A stretch of DNA of 64,000 nt from Candidatus Obscuribacterales bacterium (GTDB lineage Bacteria > Cyanobacteriota > Vampirovibrionia > Obscuribacterales > Obscuribacteraceae), in the NCBI GenBank assembly GCA_021732025.1, contig JAKFVU010000082.1, positions 186,001-250,000 of the forward strand, given 5' to 3'. The notes beneath the pieces were generated by a model. That model did no database searches, was not told the origin of the DNA, and was given only the letters and a program-made list of their open reading frames with translations. The position numbers were made by a program, and so were the translations under genes. Numbering within the stretch: position 1 is the stretch's first letter; every line of letters starts with the position of its first letter. Shown piece by piece: positions 34,451-42,633 of the stretch.

Positions 34451-35074
34451 CTAACTGAAAGGATTGAGACTATCAATCTCTGGGTTAGCACCATTTTCAC
34501 GACAAAATTGTTGTAGATAGTGGAAAGCCACTATTACTAGCGCATGAGTAATGGTTCCGTTTTTAATCAGGCGCGGAATATCTTTAATTGGTACAAGGCG
34601 AATTGCTACTTCTTCGGTGCCTTCAAAACGTGGCACACAGATTTGCTTAACATTGAGCGATAGATAGGTATCGCAGATATTGCTTTGAATAGCCGGATTT
34701 GGATGATTGCGACCTAAGAAAATTAGCTCTTCACCGACGCAGCCAGTTTCTTCAAGAAGTTCGCGCCGACCCGCCACCATGGAGCCGCCATCTTCTTCGT
34801 CAATCATGCCACCAGGAATTTCGAGAGTGACTTGCTCAATGCCATGCCGATATTGCTCAATCAAGACGACCTGATGGTCTGGAGTGACAGCAATGACATT
34901 AACCCAGTCTGTCGGTTTGAAGACATAAAAGTCATGAGTCTCACTGATACCTTCAGTGGTGCGCTGTGAAATCAGCTTATGCACGGTGAAAACTCTACAG
35001 TCAGCAACCAGTTCTCTATTGATAGTTGTCCAATGGCGCACTGTGACATTCAACTGACTGCTAGAACTTGGCAA
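34451..35074 (-). CDS. Nudix hydrolase (ADP-ribose pyrophosphatase-like)
   Basis: A 207-residue hydrolase of nucleoside-diphosphate-X compounds. The Nudix box is recognised as GGMIDEEDGG followed by RRELLEETGCV, preceded by QYRHGIEQVTLEIP as in ADP-ribose pyrophosphatases. The box is one residue longer than the canonical 23-residue form between its first Gly and the REL-EE-G part, so catalytic geometry may be shifted; the REL-EE-G metal site itself is intact. It converges with the LytM gene, with two bases between the stops. Substrates such as ADP-ribose are likely but not shown. Confidence 0.88.
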   Translation of the reverse strand: MPSSSSQLNVTVRHWTTINRELVADCRVFTVHKLISQRTTEGISETHDFYVFKPTDWVNVIAVTPDHQVVLIEQYRHGIEQVTLEIPGGMIDEEDGGSMVAGRRELLEETGCVGEELIFLGRNHPNPAIQSNICDTYLSLNVKQICVPRFEGTEEVAIRLVPIKDIPRLIKNGTITHALVIVAFHYLQQFCRENGANPEIDSLNPFS

Positions 35075-35141
35075 TTTATCTCCGTGGTCACCGACCGCTA
35101 TATTTTTTTATAAGACTACCTTGTCAATTATATCGGTAAAC

Positions 35142-35177
35142 AAAAAAAAGTTGCCATACCCTAATAGGCATGGCAAC
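35142..35177 (-). terminator. Intrinsic terminator after the second small-family gene
   Basis: On the minus strand a stem GTTGCCAT/ATGGCAAC (8 bp, extended by two GC pairs beyond a mismatch) is followed by eight T. It ends the 35226-35483 transcript. Confidence 0.85.
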
Positions 35178-35225
35178 AATATAACTTCTGGCTATAGCTG
35201 CTTGATTTGCTGAAAAATTTTGCAG

Positions 35226-35483
35226 TTAGGCTATTTTAGAAGCCTTTCTTTTTAGCTCACTGACCAAGTCTTCTTGACCGAGGATATATCCACGGCGAGC
35301 TTGATCGTCGGCATAGTTGATGATTGATTCGGTCAGAGCATTGAGCATAGACATAGGTACGAATTCACTTACTTGATTGAGCAAGCGTTCGGTGGCGAGC
35401 CATTCTTCAGTGTTCAACGGAATGGCGTCATCGAGACGGGCAATTACTGTGTAGTTCTGAAGTTTGTCTACTTTAGCGTTCAT
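35226..35483 (-). CDS. Small protein of an uncharacterised paralogous family, copy 2
   Basis: An 85-residue soluble protein starting at ATG 35483, with AAGGTG upstream; a GTG nine bases earlier is in frame but worse placed. It begins MNAKV, has RLDDAIPLNTEEW, and carries YADDQARRGYILG, the same elements as the product of 21513-21785. It differs in having a longer, Lys-rich C-terminus (SELKRKASKIA). It is a single-gene unit with its own terminator and no coding neighbour that hints at a role. The family is not one I recognise. Confidence 0.75.
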   Translation of the reverse strand: MNAKVDKLQNYTVIARLDDAIPLNTEEWLATERLLNQVSEFVPMSMLNALTESIINYADDQARRGYILGQEDLVSELKRKASKIA

Positions 35484-35532
35484 TGTTTTCACCTTATTAA
35501 GCTATGCCAGAGAGTTTTAAAAAATGTCAGTG

Positions 35533-35559
35533 GAAAACAAGACCCTCAGCTGGGGCCTT
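35533..35559 (-). terminator. Weak terminator after the CCA-adding-type enzyme gene
   Basis: Minus-strand stem AAGGCCC/GGGTCTT (7 bp with one G-T pair), loop CAGCTGA, then GTTTT. It lies about 140 bases after the nucleotidyltransferase stop, so it is only a plausible end. Confidence 0.35.
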
Positions 35560-35699
35560 CGTGTTATCTACTGTTCTTGAAATCCTTACTACTCCGCTCA
35601 GACTAGGTCCGAACGTTGTGTTTGTTTCTCTGCATTTCTTATGCCCGCTAAACTTCCAATTAACCCTGAAATTTAGTTATCAAGCGGGAACTTTCTTTT

Positions 35700-37229
35700 T
35701 TAGAGGTTTTCAGCAGCTTTGTAAGATCGAACGAAAGCCTCTGCCTGAGCCACGCTCGTCACTTCCTTAATTTCTTGAGCTTCAGTCAATGAATTTAGGA
35801 TTTCTCCGATAATTGGTCCTGGTTTTACCCCAAGTATCCTCATTACATCCGCCCCGTCCATGAGCTTCGGCAATTTCTTGGTTGCTTCTATATAGGCTGG
35901 ATATCCGTCCATCAGTTCGACAAGACAGCGCTCTAAGCGATCGCGTTCAGCGGCCAAGCCAGCGCCACAGGTGGCCCCAAAATCGGCAAAGGCAAGCATC
36001 ATTAGCTCCGGTACTTCCTCACCCACCGTACGATAAAAGCGGTTCAGAGCTTTGGCCGTGGGCGTGCCAGTATGGAAGAGGTGACCTGGTCGCAAATGCC
36101 AGAGCACAAGCCTTTCTACAAATCGGGTCATGGTTTTTGACCACTTCTCCCGGTCTGCCAATGGCCGGATCATCTCGGCACCAAGTTTGTCGTGACCAAT
36201 AAAAGTATGGCGACCCTCAGGGGTAATTTCCCAAGTATTAGGCTTACCAATGTCGTGCAAAAGAGCCGCTATCTTTGTGGCAGCAAGCCGTGTCACGCCT
36301 GGCACTAAGGGTAAATGGGCAGACTGTTGTACCCATTCTGGCAAAGCGAGAAAACGATTTTCTAACTGGGGAATAGTCTCGACGCTGTGATCAAACAAAG
36401 CTAAGTGGTGGAAGCTATTGGCAGTCACCCGGCGGCAATCTTTGAGCTCAGGATAAATCTCTTCGAGGAGGCCTATCTGACCCATTTCAACAATGAGGCG
36501 AGCCACCTTGTGACAGTTCATCATGGTGAAGAACTCATAGGTAATGCGTTCGCGCGCAACCTGATTAAGAGTCTGCACATGCGCCTTGAGATAGCCTCTC
36601 GTGATTGGCTCTATCTCGGCGTCAAGATAGGCGGCAAAGCGATAGGCTCGCAGGACCCTCAATGGGTCATCGAGCAAGACCTGTTCTGAGACGGCTCGAA
36701 TAATATTGTTTTTGAGGTCACTCAAACCGCCTGTGGGGTCGAGCACTTCATCGCTGTGATCAGGATCAAAGACCAAGGCATTGACTGTGAAATCACGGCG
36801 CAAAATATCGCGATCAATACTGCCACCAACACAACCGGCAAAATCGAGGTATGTCTGTGGTTCTGCAGTGCTCGTAGAATCTAGATCTTGATGAGGCAGC
36901 AAAACTACGCGAGCAATATCATTAGATTGGTCAAGCAAAACAAAATGGCCAGCCATATTCTCGGCCACAACTCGAGCCAAGCTGATTGCCGGGCTCTCTT
37001 GCCCCTTAGTTTCAGCAGAACCAATTACGGCAAAATCAAAATCGATGGCACCGGCTTCACCTTTTAGTGACTGAGCGGGCGTTCGACCAACATCAACAGC
37101 GTCGCGAACGGCGCCACCAACAAGATATGTCTTCACTCCCTGAGCCTGGGCTATAGCAAATGTTTCTCGAACAACATCGGCCTCAAGGGGGCTGCGTCCG
37201 GGCAAAAACCTGACTTTAGTGCCGGCCAT
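35700..37229 (-). CDS. cca: CCA-adding enzyme / poly(A) polymerase-family nucleotidyltransferase with HD domain
   Basis: Class II nucleotidyltransferase, about 509 residues. The N-terminal head has YLVGGAVRDAV and the catalytic DFDFAV (D-x-D at about residues 63-65), then RRDFTVNAL and DDPLRVLRAYRFAAYL, which are diagnostic of tRNA CCA-adding enzymes and poly(A) polymerase I. The C-terminal half contains an HD phosphohydrolase-type domain (LLHDIGKP, and later HDKLGAEM and WHLRPGHL). The tRNA-Asn gene here lacks an encoded CCA, which suits this role. ATG 37229 is preferred over an upstream TTG at 37235 because of a ribosome site at good spacing. The upstream gene stops 13 bases before. Confidence 0.92.
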   Translation of the reverse strand: MAGTKVRFLPGRSPLEADVVRETFAIAQAQGVKTYLVGGAVRDAVDVGRTPAQSLKGEAGAIDFDFAVIGSAETKGQESPAISLARVVAENMAGHFVLLDQSNDIARVVLLPHQDLDSTSTAEPQTYLDFAGCVGGSIDRDILRRDFTVNALVFDPDHSDEVLDPTGGLSDLKNNIIRAVSEQVLLDDPLRVLRAYRFAAYLDAEIEPITRGYLKAHVQTLNQVARERITYEFFTMMNCHKVARLIVEMGQIGLLEEIYPELKDCRRVTANSFHHLALFDHSVETIPQLENRFLALPEWVQQSAHLPLVPGVTRLAATKIAALLHDIGKPNTWEITPEGRHTFIGHDKLGAEMIRPLADREKWSKTMTRFVERLVLWHLRPGHLFHTGTPTAKALNRFYRTVGEEVPELMMLAFADFGATCGAGLAAERDRLERCLVELMDGYPAYIEATKKLPKLMDGADVMRILGVKPGPIIGEILNSLTEAQEIKEVTSVAQAEAFVRSYKAAENL

Positions 37230-37242
37230 GGCCAATATCCAC

Positions 37243-38412
37243 TTAGTTTATGGTGTCCAGTTTTCCAGATTCCATCAAGTCTTTCTCGGCTTTAGAGATC
37301 TTGAAGTGCCCCAGCACATAAACAAGACCGCCAACCAAGCTTGACATCGTCGTCAACCCTAGCCACATGATTGCATAAGTAAGCGCGGGGGCCCGATCAA
37401 CGCCAGCCAGAGTGAGAAAATAAGTATAGGCCCACTCGCGAATACCAATGCCGTTAAAGCTCGGTGTGATGAAACCGAGAACAGCGACTGAGGGATAGAA
37501 AACAAAGTAATACCAAAGTGGAATGCTAGTCAGGCCTAGAGCCAGGCCCACAGCCACGTGGCACATAACAATCACAACTTGCATGATTACCGACAAGCCG
37601 ATGGTAGTAGCCATCAGACGGCTGTCATGCCAATAAATAGAAGCAGGAGAATTATTCAGCTGGCGCGAGACCCAATTTTCTGGTCCCAAGAAGCGCGCTG
37701 CGAGCCGCGGCAAGAAAGGTAGCACCGAAAAGATTCCGACTGTACCTAGCAAAATAGGTAGTTTGAGCTGTAGTGGCAAGCCGCCGCCACCTGGTCCAAA
37801 GAGAATACCGAGGGAGGCAAACAAGAAAAGTACTGCAATGCCGACGGTGCGGTCGGCTAAGACCGAATAGAAAGCATGGGCATATTTGCCCGTGCCCTTC
37901 GAGAGATAGTAACAACGGCTAAAGTCACCGCCCACAGTAGATGGCAAAAAGAGGTTGAAAAAGACGCCGACGAAACAGAATTGCACCATTTTGAGCAAGC
38001 TCTGATTGAGGCCAACGGCGATAGCCAGTAGCTTCCAGCGATGAGCATTGAGAAAAGTTGAGCCCAAAAACAAAGCAACAGCTGCGAGGAGATACCAAGG
38101 ATTGGCTTTGAGAGCAACCTCTATTGATTTTGAAAGGTCAACCTTGCCGAATAAGAAAAGACTTGCGAACAAAACCACCGAAACTGCAATTTTGGCGCGC
38201 AGTTTGGTGCGTTCTGAGATTTTTATTGAGTTGATTGCAGCAGTGACTGAGAATTGCCGAGTTTTACTGTCTGTATTCAACTGGGATTCCATATTAGCCA
38301 GAGCTTCGGCACTTGTTTGGGATTTCTGGCTAGAGGTCGGGCTGCCTGTGTTAGCGACATCTGGGCTATCGCTTTTGCCTTTCTCCAGAAGGGTTCCCTG
38401 ATTGGCCATCAT
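37243..38412 (-). CDS. Lysylphosphatidylglycerol synthase-like membrane protein (flippase-type TM region)
   Basis: A 389-residue inner-membrane protein. The first 70 or so residues are disordered (rich in Ser, Asn, Thr). The rest holds about eight hydrophobic helices of the MprF/UPF0104 type, with FVGVFFNLFLPSTVGGDFSRCYYLSKG and PSFNGIGIREWAYTYFL, the conserved blocks of that family. In MprF this part moves lipids across the membrane; here there is no synthase domain, so it may be a stand-alone lipid or polymer translocase. It is followed by the CCA-adding-type gene (13-base gap). Confidence 0.85.
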   Translation of the reverse strand: MMANQGTLLEKGKSDSPDVANTGSPTSSQKSQTSAEALANMESQLNTDSKTRQFSVTAAINSIKISERTKLRAKIAVSVVLFASLFLFGKVDLSKSIEVALKANPWYLLAAVALFLGSTFLNAHRWKLLAIAVGLNQSLLKMVQFCFVGVFFNLFLPSTVGGDFSRCYYLSKGTGKYAHAFYSVLADRTVGIAVLFLFASLGILFGPGGGGLPLQLKLPILLGTVGIFSVLPFLPRLAARFLGPENWVSRQLNNSPASIYWHDSRLMATTIGLSVIMQVVIVMCHVAVGLALGLTSIPLWYYFVFYPSVAVLGFITPSFNGIGIREWAYTYFLTLAGVDRAPALTYAIMWLGLTTMSSLVGGLVYVLGHFKISKAEKDLMESGKLDTIN

Positions 38413-38695
38413 TCTAGAGCCGCCTCCAAATTACCTAAGTTTATTAAGCAGAGCCTAATCAGTTGCAATCATAGGGGAAATGCCAAGATACTTGAAACCC
38501 AAAATAATTAACTTCTTGACGAGAAAAAGATTTCTCACAGCTTTTGTCGCAAGAAAGCCGCTATTTATCGACGCGACGGCCAATTTGGGGCTACAATTAA
38601 AAATTCCCAAGACTTCACTATCTAGCGATTAGGCTTCAGCATTCTTAAGAGAGAAAGCATAGTCTGAGCGAGCCAGGGGCATAGTGATCTAAGAT
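38413..38695. other. Divergent intergenic region; no gene seen
   Basis: These 283 bases separate the LPG-synthase-like gene from ctpA. A TACAAT hexamer near 38590 could be a ctpA -10 element but lacks a clear -35. Nothing else stands out. Confidence 0.35.
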
Positions 38696-40165
38696 TTGTA
38701 TATTGAATACTCCGAATGTTTCGAAGGTAGAGGTAGAAAGTTGTTGGATAGGAAAGTAATAGCTCGGGTCGGAATACCGCTTGCATTCTGCCTTGCTTTC
38801 TTTGGTTTACAAAGCTGGCTATTTGCTAAAGGCAAAGGCGATGCCATTTCTCAGACATTAATAGCTGATGGTGCTGCCGGAAACTCCCACGAGCTGATTA
38901 GACAAGTCGCTCTGGCACAGTCTAATCCCCAAGACCTTTATCGCCGGTCATGGAAGCTAATCAAAGAGCAGTACTACGACCAAAAGTTTAACGGCCAAAA
39001 TTGGAATCGTTGGGAGCATAACTACGACGGCAAGCTGAAGACGAGCGACGAGTCGCACAAAGCTGTCGAAACAATGCTTGCTTCACTAAACGACCCATAT
39101 ACTCGTTTTCTCGATCGCGAAGCTTTCTCAGAAGAGAAGGACCAGATTGAAGCCCACCTCTTCGGTGTTGGCATGCAGCTGGGTATGAACAAAGAGCACA
39201 AAGTAGTGGTGATCGCACCGATTGAAGGCACCCCTGCCTACAATGCCGGCATGCTCTCTGGTGACGAGATTATCGAAGTCGATAATAAACAAGTCAAAGG
39301 TCAATCTCTAGACCAGGTGGTCAAACAGATTCGCGGTCCAATCGACACCAAAGTAATCATTACTTTTACTCGGAAGACAGAGCGTAAAAAAGTAACTTTG
39401 CAACGCGCTGAAATTCCAATTAAGGCTGTTGGTACATCTGAAATACTCCCAGGCAATGTCGGATATATACGCCTTGAGAGCTTTATCTCCAACAAAGCTG
39501 ACAAAGAGATGGTTAAAGCTCTAAACACAGTATCTAAGGCCGATGGCATCATCCTTGATTTGCGCAACAATCCTGGCGGCCTGCTCTCCAACGCTGTGCA
39601 AATCGCTAACATGTTCCTTGAGAAAGGCATCATCGTTAGTACTATTGATGCGGAAGGCTACAAGCAATCGCAGGTATCTGCTGGTTCACCAATTAGCACC
39701 CAACCGCTGGTAGTGCTAATCAATGGCGGTTCGGCTTCTGCCAGTGAAATTCTTAGTGGTGCTCTACGTGACAACGGCAGAGCGAAACTGGTTGGCCAAA
39801 AATCATTTGGTAAAGGACTCGTTCAAGCCATCAACCGTCTCGAAGATGGTTCTGGTATCAACGTCACCATCGCCAAGTATCTAACGCCAAACGATACTGA
39901 TATCCACAAGACCGGTATCATTCCTGACTACAAGGTTGAGCTGAAAGAAGACGATATTAAAGATACAAAAGGACCTTGGTGGTACGACCCAACTCTGTCT
40001 AACTTCAAACGCAGCCCATCTGACGGCAAAGATATTCAATTGGCCAAAGCAATTGAAGTGATGAAAGAAGAAATTGCCAAGAACAATGGTGGCACCGCAA
40101 ATACTTCTAGCGCTGCTGCAAGTAACACCGTATCTACTACTGGTGAATTCAAAAAAGTTCCGTAG
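38696..40165 (+). CDS. ctpA: Carboxy-terminal processing protease, S41 family
   Basis: A 489-residue periplasmic protease. After an N-terminal hydrophobic segment (VGIPLAFCLAFFGLQSWLFA, signal or anchor) comes an N-terminal helical part, then a PDZ domain (about residues 145-225) beginning near FGVGMQLG, and the S41 catalytic domain. The catalytic Ser348 lies in GGSASASEIL and the Lys373 in SFGKGLVQ, 25 residues apart as in E. coli Prc. The C-terminal tail is Ala/Ser/Thr-rich. The codon at 38696 is TTG; TTG at 38741 or 38744, with AGAGG upstream, gives a better signal peptide and may be the true start. A strong terminator follows. Confidence 0.93.
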   Translation: MYIEYSECFEGRGRKLLDRKVIARVGIPLAFCLAFFGLQSWLFAKGKGDAISQTLIADGAAGNSHELIRQVALAQSNPQDLYRRSWKLIKEQYYDQKFNGQNWNRWEHNYDGKLKTSDESHKAVETMLASLNDPYTRFLDREAFSEEKDQIEAHLFGVGMQLGMNKEHKVVVIAPIEGTPAYNAGMLSGDEIIEVDNKQVKGQSLDQVVKQIRGPIDTKVIITFTRKTERKKVTLQRAEIPIKAVGTSEILPGNVGYIRLESFISNKADKEMVKALNTVSKADGIILDLRNNPGGLLSNAVQIANMFLEKGIIVSTIDAEGYKQSQVSAGSPISTQPLVVLINGGSASASEILSGALRDNGRAKLVGQKSFGKGLVQAINRLEDGSGINVTIAKYLTPNDTDIHKTGIIPDYKVELKEDDIKDTKGPWWYDPTLSNFKRSPSDGKDIQLAKAIEVMKEEIAKNNGGTANTSSAAASNTVSTTGEFKKVP

Positions 40166-40185
40166 TAAATCGGCAACAAACCAAT

Positions 40186-40213
40186 AAAAAAGAGGGGGCA
40201 ACCCCTCTTTTTT
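40186..40213 (+). terminator. Intrinsic terminator after ctpA
   Basis: Stem AAAAAAGAGGGG/CCCCTCTTTTTT around a GCAA loop with a long T run. It ends the ctpA transcript. Confidence 0.93.
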
Positions 40214-40232
40214 TTATTCTCAAAATTTTGAT

Positions 40233-40826
40233 TTAGCAGTCAATGCCTTCGATGGCACGGCCATGGTGCTTTAATTGAGTGGTGGCAGATATAGTGCTAG
40301 CCTCAGCCATCAACCAATCTGGAGCACGGCGGCCAGTGAGCACTAAGATACTGGGATCATGCCTCTCACCTAAAGTGTTCTTTACTGCATCCCATTCAAC
40401 TAGACCAACGCGAGCCACATCAAGCAGTTCGTCGCCAATCACCACATCGTCTCTACGCTTAAGGCCTTCAGCTAAATAGGTTAAGCCAAGCGCTGCAGCA
40501 TCCTTGTCTTCAGGCAAAATGCCATTAGGTGAACTGTATAACCTAAAGCTGCCCTTTGGGCCGCTGCCCAGGCGATTTACCCCGGTGTAGTTCATGGTAA
40601 GTCGGCCTAAGCCTTCAGCTTGAGATTGAGCAAGTAGTCTCAAGCCCTTGCCCTCAGACGAATTTTCTTCAAGCTTGTCGAAGAAGACTAAAGTGACGTT
40701 CATGCCCTTACTCAGCGCTCTTAGAGCTAAACCGAAAGTGGCGGTTGTCTTGCCAGCCCCAGTACCTAAATAAAGACGTATTTTCTCAAGGCTAGCTTTT
40801 TCAAAAACAGGATCAATGGTTGTCAT
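40233..40826 (-). CDS. cobO: Cob(I)yrinic acid a,c-diamide adenosyltransferase
   Basis: A 197-residue ATP-dependent enzyme that adds the adenosyl group to the corrinoid cobalt in the adenosylcobalamin pathway. The P-loop GTGAGKTTATFGLALRA starts at residue 21. Other CobO/BtuR marks are the block DDVVIGDELLDVARVGLV, with the acidic pair, and the late LVLTGRRAPDWLMAEA. It stands beyond the ctpA terminator and converges with it. No other cobalamin gene lies in the window, so it may serve salvage. Confidence 0.92.
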   Translation of the reverse strand: MTTIDPVFEKASLEKIRLYLGTGAGKTTATFGLALRALSKGMNVTLVFFDKLEENSSEGKGLRLLAQSQAEGLGRLTMNYTGVNRLGSGPKGSFRLYSSPNGILPEDKDAAALGLTYLAEGLKRRDDVVIGDELLDVARVGLVEWDAVKNTLGERHDPSILVLTGRRAPDWLMAEASTISATTQLKHHGRAIEGIDC

Positions 40827-40864
40827 TAAGAGAGCTCCAGATCATGGCATCAATTTTAGAATAT

Positions 40865-41272
40865 TCAGCTAGGCACGACTGGCGTCGGCTTACCTTCTTT
40901 GTCGAGACAAACAAAAGTCAACTCAGCAGAAGTCACGCGCACCTGCTCATGACCCCTAGTAGACTCAACTTCAACAGAGACAGTCACCGAAGTGCGACCG
41001 ACCCGCAAAGTTTTGGTGTAGAAGCTCACCACTTCTCCAACCAGTACCGGGGCTTTAAATTCTACTTCTTTAATCCCTGCAGTGACTATACGTTGCTTGG
41101 TTGTCTTACCAACTTCGACAGCACCGGCTAAGTCGATATAACTCAAGATGATGCCACCAAAGATTGTCCCAGCATTATTTGTATCTTTGGGCTGTAAAAC
41201 CACCCTGATAGCGGGATCTCGCAGCTCTTGAGAAGTTGAGTTATTGGCGGAAGAAGAAGAGGAAGAAGACAA
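40865..41272 (-). CDS. Acyl-CoA thioesterase, hotdog fold (YciA-like)
   Basis: A 135-residue hydrolase. After a Ser-rich N-terminus the hotdog core shows LQPKDTNNAGTIFGGIILSYIDLAGAV, with the conserved Asn and the GG-IL-D pattern, and TAGIKEVEFKAPVLVGEVVSFYTKTLRVGRTSVTVSVEV. This is the YciA/BFIT family that splits acyl-CoA. The start is TTG 41272, a weak ribosome site; the frame has no better codon nearby. It is 38 bases upstream of cobO on the same strand. The acyl chain preference is not visible. Confidence 0.87.
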   Translation of the reverse strand: MSSSSSSSANNSTSQELRDPAIRVVLQPKDTNNAGTIFGGIILSYIDLAGAVEVGKTTKQRIVTAGIKEVEFKAPVLVGEVVSFYTKTLRVGRTSVTVSVEVESTRGHEQVRVTSAELTFVCLDKEGKPTPVVPS

Positions 41273-41423
41273 GTGATGAACCCCGTAGCTCCAAAGATGG
41301 TGCCTATCCTAACTGAAGAAAGTGAAGAATATAAGCTATTCAAGTAATAGACACTAAGATATAATCGCCAAGTGGAAAATCTTTTATTCACATGGCAACC
41401 TTAATTTACTAAGTCCTGGAGCA

Positions 41424-42623
41424 TTGAAGTTGACCCAGTTTAAGTACAGACAATTGTGGTTGTCGGGCCTAACATTGTCGCTTTTGAGCTCAGCACCAAT
41501 GGCGATGGCAGCTGTTGAAGCACCATCCTCGCCTTCACCTGCGTTAGTTGACTCGGGTACCTTCGCTCGCGAAACCAATATCAACTTAGAGCGTATTTCT
41601 CTTCCTGGTCAAGAAACTGAAGCTGCCAAAAACAGTTCTAAAAATAGCGTCGCAGATAGTGACGCAACTGATAAGACTGTCGAAGCATCAGCTTCATTCA
41701 CTGAAGAAGCACCAAGAGCAATTGCCCAATCGGCACCATTACGGGATGCCGATATCGTACCTATCGACCTCACTCCCGTACGCTTACCTGAGCGCACCAG
41801 TGCTTTTAATGGTCTCGATTCTTTTAAATCTCAAGCTCTATACAAATTACCCGGTCGTGTTTTCTTCAACGCTTCGGTTGAAAACTCGTTGCGTTTTGAA
41901 GCCAATACATTCCAGACCAATCGTCACTATTTGTCAGATATGGTCTATCGGGTCATGCCCAACGTCACTTTAGGCTATGCCTTAGATAAGAAGACCAGAG
42001 TTTCTGCCAACTACTTCTTCTTCCGCGATCAATATACTCTACGCAATAATGCCTTGAGCAGAAACATCCACTCTATCGGTGGACGTATTGATAGAGACGT
42101 TAAAATCAACGAGAAAACTAATGCTACTTTTGGCTTGATGCCCAGAGTGCTTTTCATCAATACAGCCAATGCACCTTCTATTCTCTACAACGACTTAATT
42201 CCATCTGCAGTGATTTCTCGTCGTGTGGGCCAATCGGGTTTGATTTACGGTAGCGTTATGGGTCAAATTAGATGGCATGGCATTGCCAGCGGCTTCCAAG
42301 AATTCGACCAATTTTATTCATTTGGTGGCACCTGGCGCAAAGGACCTTGGAACTTCTTAGTCGACAATACTTTGGTAACTAACTTCGGAAGCCGTCGCCT
42401 CAGATTCGGACCGAACAACCAAGTAATTATCACTACTCTAGAAGCTGGTCGCCGCATTCACCCGCGTCTACCAATCACAGCTTTTGTCAGAGCTGAGCCA
42501 ATTTTCAATATGGGCGCTAATACCACCCCTGGTTATTCTGGCTTCAACTTCCGTATTTTCGGCGGGTTGCGGGCAGAGATTGCTAAACCACCAATCTTCC
42601 CAATCAAGCTCAAGCACGGCTAA
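41424..42623 (+). CDS. Exported beta-rich protein, possible outer-membrane protein
   Basis: A 399-residue protein with a signal peptide (MKLTQFK, then hydrophobic LWLSGLTLSLLSSAPMAMA). About 95 residues of disordered Ser/Ala/Asp-rich sequence follow. Then comes a long series of alternating polar/hydrophobic strands with many aromatic residues, such as VFFNASVENSLRFEANTF, VTLGYALDKKTRVSANYFFFRDQ and GLIYGSVMGQIRWHG, consistent with an outer-membrane beta-barrel. The last 20 residues lack the usual C-terminal Phe. TTG 41424 is the start, with TGGAG upstream. It is divergent from the thioesterase gene and convergent with the CHAT gene. Confidence 0.65.
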   Translation: MKLTQFKYRQLWLSGLTLSLLSSAPMAMAAVEAPSSPSPALVDSGTFARETNINLERISLPGQETEAAKNSSKNSVADSDATDKTVEASASFTEEAPRAIAQSAPLRDADIVPIDLTPVRLPERTSAFNGLDSFKSQALYKLPGRVFFNASVENSLRFEANTFQTNRHYLSDMVYRVMPNVTLGYALDKKTRVSANYFFFRDQYTLRNNALSRNIHSIGGRIDRDVKINEKTNATFGLMPRVLFINTANAPSILYNDLIPSAVISRRVGQSGLIYGSVMGQIRWHGIASGFQEFDQFYSFGGTWRKGPWNFLVDNTLVTNFGSRRLRFGPNNQVIITTLEAGRRIHPRLPITAFVRAEPIFNMGANTTPGYSGFNFRIFGGLRAEIAKPPIFPIKLKHG

Positions 42624-42633
42624 ACGGCAAGAA

